64,000 bases of DNA from Alternaria dauci (lineage: Eukaryota; Ascomycota; Dothideomycetes; Pleosporales; Pleosporaceae): contig NC_091276.1 of the NCBI RefSeq assembly GCF_042100115.1, positions 310,001 through 374,000 of the forward strand. Reading direction: 5' to 3'. The notes beneath the pieces were generated by a model, which was not told the origin of the DNA, did not search any database, and saw nothing but the letters and a program-made list of their open reading frames with translations. How positions within the stretch are numbered: the stretch's first letter is position 1; each line of letters starts with the position of its first letter. This document shows positions 59,501 through 64,000 of this stretch, one piece after another. The translations under genes were made by a program, and so were the position numbers.

Positions 59501-60952
59501 GCAGAGGGCGATGTTGAAGATGCGCTCTTGGTGGTTCTCGAAAACCTGGCGGTAGTGGCCGTTCTCCTGGCGGATGATGCGGAAACCACCCTTCTTGACA
59601 AGGGCGTAGACGATAAAATTCCGGCTGGCAGAGACAAGGGAGCGGTCGATCTGGTCAAAGTCCTTCTTCAAGCGAGCAATGTCCATGAAGAGCTCGTTGG
59701 CGAAGTAGAGACGGCGGGGCGGCATCTGGTTGACCTGAATCGAGGCAAAGGCGCGCATGGGGAACCTGTAGACTATTACCGTCTGGTCCTCTCCCTTGGC
59801 GAGACTCTCCTCGGCTTCAGCCGTCTCCCAGTCTTCGGCAACATTATCCTGTGCAATCTCGGTGGCGACCTCCTTCAGGGCAGCTGCAATGGGCTTGGGC
59901 ATGCTGGCCTCAATCTCCTTGGCCGTGCTGGGGTCGGCAAACACGTCCTTGATCTCAGTTGCAATCTCAGCCATGGCCTCCTGGACCTCTGCAACTTCCT
60001 CGGGCTTGGGGAGAGCGGCCTCGGCTTCAGCTTCGGCAAGCGCATCCTCAATCTGCTGGCCGACGTGCTCGCCCAGCTCGCTCACGGCCTCAGCCACAGT
60101 TTCGTGTGTATGGGCAGGAGCATCGTCGTGGGGAGCAGGCGCAGAAGCCTCGGGTGCGTTCTTCTTGAGGATCTCCATCTTGGGAGGAGGCGGCTTCGAG
60201 CCTTGCTGGGTGGGGGTGCGGTTGCGGGGACTGGCCGCTTCGAGCGTGTCGAAGGGGTTGACGTAGGTGAACTTGGGCGCGAGCGGGGCAGCGTCGGGAA
60301 AGACCTTGATGGGCGAGGCAGCGGCGCCTGGCGTGTGTGCAGCGGGGTCGGCAGAGACGTGCTCCTGCTCAGCGTCGGCGAGGTCCTGCGCGAGGTCGTC
60401 CACAACCGTCTCAGGCTTGTGGGACGCGACTGGCGGAGAACGCACGGCAGAGGCAGCGCGCGACGAGCGGACGCTGCCGCCAGACTGGGCCGGCTTGGGG
60501 TGGTTCAGCAGGCGCAGAAGGAGATCCTGCGGGTTCTGCTGGGGCGACGACTGCGCGGGGGCCGGAGCGCCCTGCGACGGCGTCCTGCTGCCCATGACGC
60601 TGGCCAGGTTCAGGTCGGGCGCCTGCGAGTGCTGCGACGAGTGCTGCGAGACGCGTCTCGACTGGCCGGCGCCGCCCTGCGAGTTGAAGCGGAGCAGGTT
60701 GAGCAGGTTGGTCGACTGCTGCTGCGGCGTCTGCTGCGACACGTGCTCGGGCGCGGGCGTGTTGGCCATGGACGAGCTGGGCGACATGATGGCAGACTGG
60801 TGGTGCGGCTGCGGGCCACCGAGCTGGGGCGAGAAGAGAGGCGACGAGACAGAGGGCGGTTGATAGCCCTGCTGCTGTTGCTGTTGTTGCTGCTGGTTGT
60901 TGCCAGACGCGCCACCATTAAGACGGGCAAACAGCTCCTGCAGGTCCGCCAT
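56528..60952 (-). CDS. EDC4-like mRNA-decapping scaffold protein
   Basis: Exons 60,952-56,807 and 56,740-56,528, with a 66-nt GTAAGT...TATAG intron, give 1,452 residues. Start MADLQELFARLNGG is followed by a Gln-rich, disordered N-terminus with LLNLLRF and DLLLRLLNHP short linear motifs of the kind used to bind decapping partners. A WD40-like domain spans about residues 380-860 (VYRFPMRAFASIQV; FSEDDTIIVSLDKAGRMRFW; HAFQLWDLGLNKAV). Then come a Pro/Ala-rich linker, a long coiled-coil region and a helical C-terminal domain typical of EDC4/Ge-1 (MQWLQSPRSAALFDAVFVH). The role by family is assembly of the Dcp1-Dcp2 decapping complex in P-bodies. Long ORFs on the opposite strand are shadows of its GC-rich codons. 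Confidence 0.9.
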
Positions 60953-61664
60953 GGTGAGAGAGACTAACTAGGCCAGATCTGCGTCACCGTTAGCAACGTG
61001 AGAGACGCGACTTCACCACTGCCCGTCATGGGCGCCGTGGCGACATGGACATGGACCGCCTACTTTACTCGGACCCAAAATTCAAGTGCGCGGCCGAAGC
61101 CCAGGTGAGGAAAGCGCGAAGCTGCAAGGGCCTAACAGGAATTGCTACGAAGAGAAGAGCTGACGAGCAGACTGGAAATGAGGGCGCCGGGCTGCGATGA
61201 TGCGCAGATGTCAATTGGCGATGCAAGAGGAAGGGCGACAGCTCGACATGATATCAGTTGGCGCCGCCTCCCAGCTAGGCTAGCGCGCATGGCGGTGGAG
61301 CAGCGCTGACACTCACACATCATGACTTGACCCATGCCATGCCATGCCATGGCCATGTCGCCACGTCTGTCACCTCAACCAAGCCGACGTGAGCTGTTCA
61401 CACACGACGACTTGCATCCAACCCATCTTGCGCACTGCTCGTGTCCTGCTCACATTGGATTGATTCCCTACGATGCGTGCATGAGAGTGCGCACCGAAGA
61501 TGCACGCTCATAGAACAAAAAATAAAACTTCCCTTCATTAAAGAAGAGCCAATTACACAGATTACCCTTCGATGCTCAATGTACCCTTGGAAACCACCAC
61601 CCGTCTCCCAAGAAGAAGGAAAATATAGTACAAACAGAAGCCACGTCGAAGCTGAACCACCATC
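60953..61664. other. Intergenic between the EDC4-like gene and chitin deacetylase
   Basis: About 0.7 kb. CCATG is repeated four times near 61,332-61,352. It presumably contains the EDC4-like promoter and the 3' UTR of the deacetylase. No gene is supported. Confidence 0.5.
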
Positions 61665-63722
61665 CTACTTGGGGCAATCGCCATAACCCGGCTGGCACCC
61701 CAGCATCTTCATACAGTACAACAGGCTCCACCCACATGTTCCAGATCGGCTGCAGCAGTTACCAAACCTCGAGCCCTTGCACGTCGAATTGCTGCGCGCA
61801 CCACACTGGCGGTCTGTGCTAACCTTCAACGCAGCCGCCGATGACGTAGCCGCTGGAGCAGCCGAAGTGCGTGTGCTGGTCGTTCCAGCGCGAGTGCTGG
61901 TCGAGGTAGAAGTAGTAGCCGGACGGGTAGAAGTCGTTACAGGACGAGTTGAGGTAGTAGCAGGACGAGTAGATGTCGTAACCGGGCGCGTAGAAGTAGT
62001 TACAGGACGAGTGGATGTGCTAAGGCTAGTAGGCCGTGCACTCGAGCTCGTCGCCGTCGTAGGCACAGGCGCCGCACTCGACGCCGCCGGAGAGGAAGAA
62101 GATGAAGATGAAGCAGCAGACGATAGGGCGCCTAAACGTTGGATGCACGGAGTCAGACTACCATCTCACAGTGTTTCTACAAGACAAGACATGACTAACC
62201 TGAAGATGGAGCGTTGGAGCTACCGCAGTTACCGAAACCAGGCTGGCAGCCGGTTCCGCAGTGGCCCGCGGTGTTGCCACAGAAATTGTATTGAGAGCAG
62301 CATTCGCCTTCGGCGAAACCTGTGTAGTTGAAGATGGTTAGTCAAGCTCATTCCTGTCACCATTACTTGCGGTTCTTACCGAGACAGGTGAAGCCAGATG
62401 CAGCTCCGCAGGTAGCATCAGGCGAGGTTGCGGTGGGAGTAGATACAGGTCCGCTGGAAGTACCACTGCTGGCACCACTCGGTGCCGGTGTTGCGGTAGG
62501 TGTTGAGAAGGAAGCAGAGGTTGCTACACGGCCGCTCGACGCATCGCGGTACCAGTTTGCTTCTGGCTCGCCGAGACACTCGCCGAGGGTGACGAGCCTG
62601 TAGCCCTTTGCCGTCATGGTATCGAGCATGTAGCCAGTCAGGTTCTGTGCCGTCTGCTGGTGGATGTCGTGCGCGATGACATGGAAAGCGTCGACTTGGG
62701 CGTTGCTGGGATTGATGGCGTTGGCCACCCGGTCTTTGGCATTCTGGACAGTCTCGGGCGTGATGTTGTTATAGTCGTCAGTGTCCAGGTCAAAGTACGA
62801 CACGACGTATCCCAGGTCCGCGAGATCTTGCTGGCAGCCTGATGCGGCTGTGCAAGAGGAGTAAGGCGGGCGCATGTAGGTGGGGAATCTTCCCAAGATG
62901 TTGGCAAGTGCCATCTAGAGTCTCGGCTTAGTATCATCTATGCATGTGCTTCGACTGCGCTGTCATACCTCGAGCTTGACCATCTGGTCGTAGCGTTGTT
63001 CCCGGGTGATGGCGCTGAGATCTTGATGCGACCAAGTGTGACTTGCAACTTGGTGTCCTTCAGCAATCATCCGCTGAATAATAGCAGGCCATGGCTGGCC
63101 CGCATCGTCAATCGCGCCCTTGCCAATGTTGATTCCAGTGACAAAGAAAGTCGCCTTTGCTCCATAAGCCGCAAATTGATCGAGTACTCCTGAGGTGTAG
63201 ATATAAGGACCATCGTCGTACGTAATAGCAATCATGTTTGGCTCAGTGCAGTCGTAGATACCCTCTCCACCATAGGGTTGGTTGCCGAGCCTAGGACGAG
63301 GAATCTCACGGGTGCTGCCTCCAGCCGGGATCCGATTGGCATCGCAGCCTGGGCCATATTGGAACTGGCAGTCGGGCGCCTCGCAGTAATCACCTGGGCA
63401 AAATCAGCTTCCATCTTTCGAGGTTGTTGTACGCGAGCATCTTACTTCCTTGGCCACAGTAACCTGCTATGGAGCAGCAGAATCCCGCATCGCAGCTAGC
63501 ACCACCCTGGTCCGCTCCGCATCGACCATTGTTGCCGCCCTGACGCGCTGCCAAACGGTGCTCGGGTGCTGCAATACGTGCATGTCCACCAAGAATGTTC
63601 CTAGCCTTGAGTTTCCCAACATCTCTCTGTCCCATGCCAATGATCTTCGGAACAGGAAAGTCGCCATGGGCAGCCACAATAGGCGCGATGAGGCCTGCAG
63701 CACAAAGTCCGGAGAAACGCAT
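61665..63722 (-). CDS. Secreted chitin deacetylase with three CBM18 chitin-binding modules
   Basis: Five exons (63,722-63,446, 63,393-62,969, 62,914-62,380, 62,319-62,200, 62,131-61,665) with GT-AG introns of 52-68 nt keep the frame and give 607 residues. An N-terminal signal peptide (MRFSGLCAAGLIAPIVAAHG) is followed by a first CBM18 (CGADQGGASCDAGFCCS). The NodB deacetylase domain has all metal and catalytic motifs: TYDDGPY, HTWSH, RPPYS, DTDDYN and VIAHDIH. Two more CBM18 modules follow, CGAASGFTCLG...GECCSQYNFCG and CGARSNSTCKG...NCCSRSGTCG, separated by Ser/Thr-rich linkers. It would convert cell-wall chitin to chitosan outside the cell, which in fungi affects wall remodelling and exposure of chitin. 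The last linker carries a variable-looking seven-residue tandem repeat. Confidence 0.93.
61905..62012. repeat. 21-bp coding minisatellite in the deacetylase linker
   Basis: About five copies of a 21-bp unit encode STRPVTT/STRPATT repeats between the second and third CBM18 modules. The units differ by single bases. They are likely sites of O-glycosylation and of length variation. Confidence 0.85.
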
Positions 63723-64000
63723 TATGATAATTCGGTATGAATGAGTATGTGAAACGAGTGTGAGATCAAAATAAAGGCTTGATCGACCAAAATTAAGTCT
63801 GATAAAGGTAAAGACGACAACTGCAAAGGAATGAGCAAGCTGCGCTTTTCAACGTATAAAGTGGAAAACGATGTAGCAAGAAGAAGAGAAGGGCATGGGT
63901 GCTAACATATATAAGAGGCGACGACTAGTCACATGCCCAGAGATTGGAATAGAACGAGGGAGACGCCTATTGTGCTTGGCCATCGACGGGTCAGCCGCCG
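63723..64000 (-). promoter_or_regulatory. Upstream region of the chitin deacetylase gene
   Basis: A TATA-like word (CTTATATATG on the minus strand, about 63,905-63,915) lies roughly 185 bp before the start codon. No other clear element is visible up to the window end. Confidence 0.5.

Noticed and set aside
57284..60967. Long plus-strand ORFs (507 and 591 codons) opposite the EDC4-like gene
   Set aside because: They mirror the GC-biased codons of a well-supported minus-strand gene, are low-complexity (Leu/Arg/Gly-rich) and have no domain.

Overview
The window looks like a piece of a filamentous ascomycete chromosome, most likely a Dothideomycete of the Pleosporales type. Introns are 48-68 nt with CTRAC-like branch sites, the genes are typical fungal ones, and the DNA is strongly bipartite. 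About 1-44,100 is mostly AT-rich and almost stripped of CpA/TpG, with TAG/TAA where Trp and Gln codons should be. That is the footprint of repeat-induced point mutation (RIP). From about 44,130 the base composition is balanced and the genes are intact. Organism and RIP are inferences from sequence; no database was consulted. | Region 1 (1,419-18,545) is one large inverted-repeat structure. Two arms (1,419-6,049 and 9,463-18,545) each carry a RIP-decayed NLR-like gene (unidentified N-terminal domain, NB-ARC P-loop, about 42-residue TPR repeats) in opposite orientation. The single-copy loop between them holds two un-RIPed genes: a DD34E Tc1/mariner-type transposase and an unrecognised 436-residue protein. 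The right arm was later invaded by a 4.2-kb element with about 385-bp terminal inverted repeats and a TA target duplication. Its only visible gene encodes a HET-domain protein with ankyrin repeats. The left arm keeps the empty site. | Region 2 (18,546-44,130) is a graveyard of retroelements. A 476-bp solo LTR with a perfect 5-bp duplication lies at 22,783. A complete but RIP-inactivated Ty3/Gypsy chromovirus (28,047-35,264; 488-bp LTRs, ATAAT duplication) is nested inside the RNase H region of an older opposite-strand Ty3-like relic. The chromovirus carries an antisense ORF with a fungal Zn2Cys6-type cysteine pattern and an unusual Cys/His-rich Gag extension. A 4.5-kb inverted-repeat pair (38,222-42,767) and an LTR junction near 43,350 are further remnants. 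| Region 3 (44,131-64,000) is a conserved gene block: an F-box/WD40-like protein and a Sae2/CtIP-family DNA-repair factor sharing a 223-bp divergent promoter, a RING protein, a DUF7053-type protein, a MARVEL membrane protein, an EDC4-like mRNA-decapping scaffold and a secreted chitin deacetylase with three CBM18 chitin-binding modules. Splice sites for most of these were placed by hand and keep the reading frames consistent. | The most unusual part is region 1. Two classes of fungal non-self-recognition gene (NB-ARC-TPR and HET-ANK) are built into TA-targeting inverted-repeat DNA, next to a transposase and a companion gene that escaped RIP.
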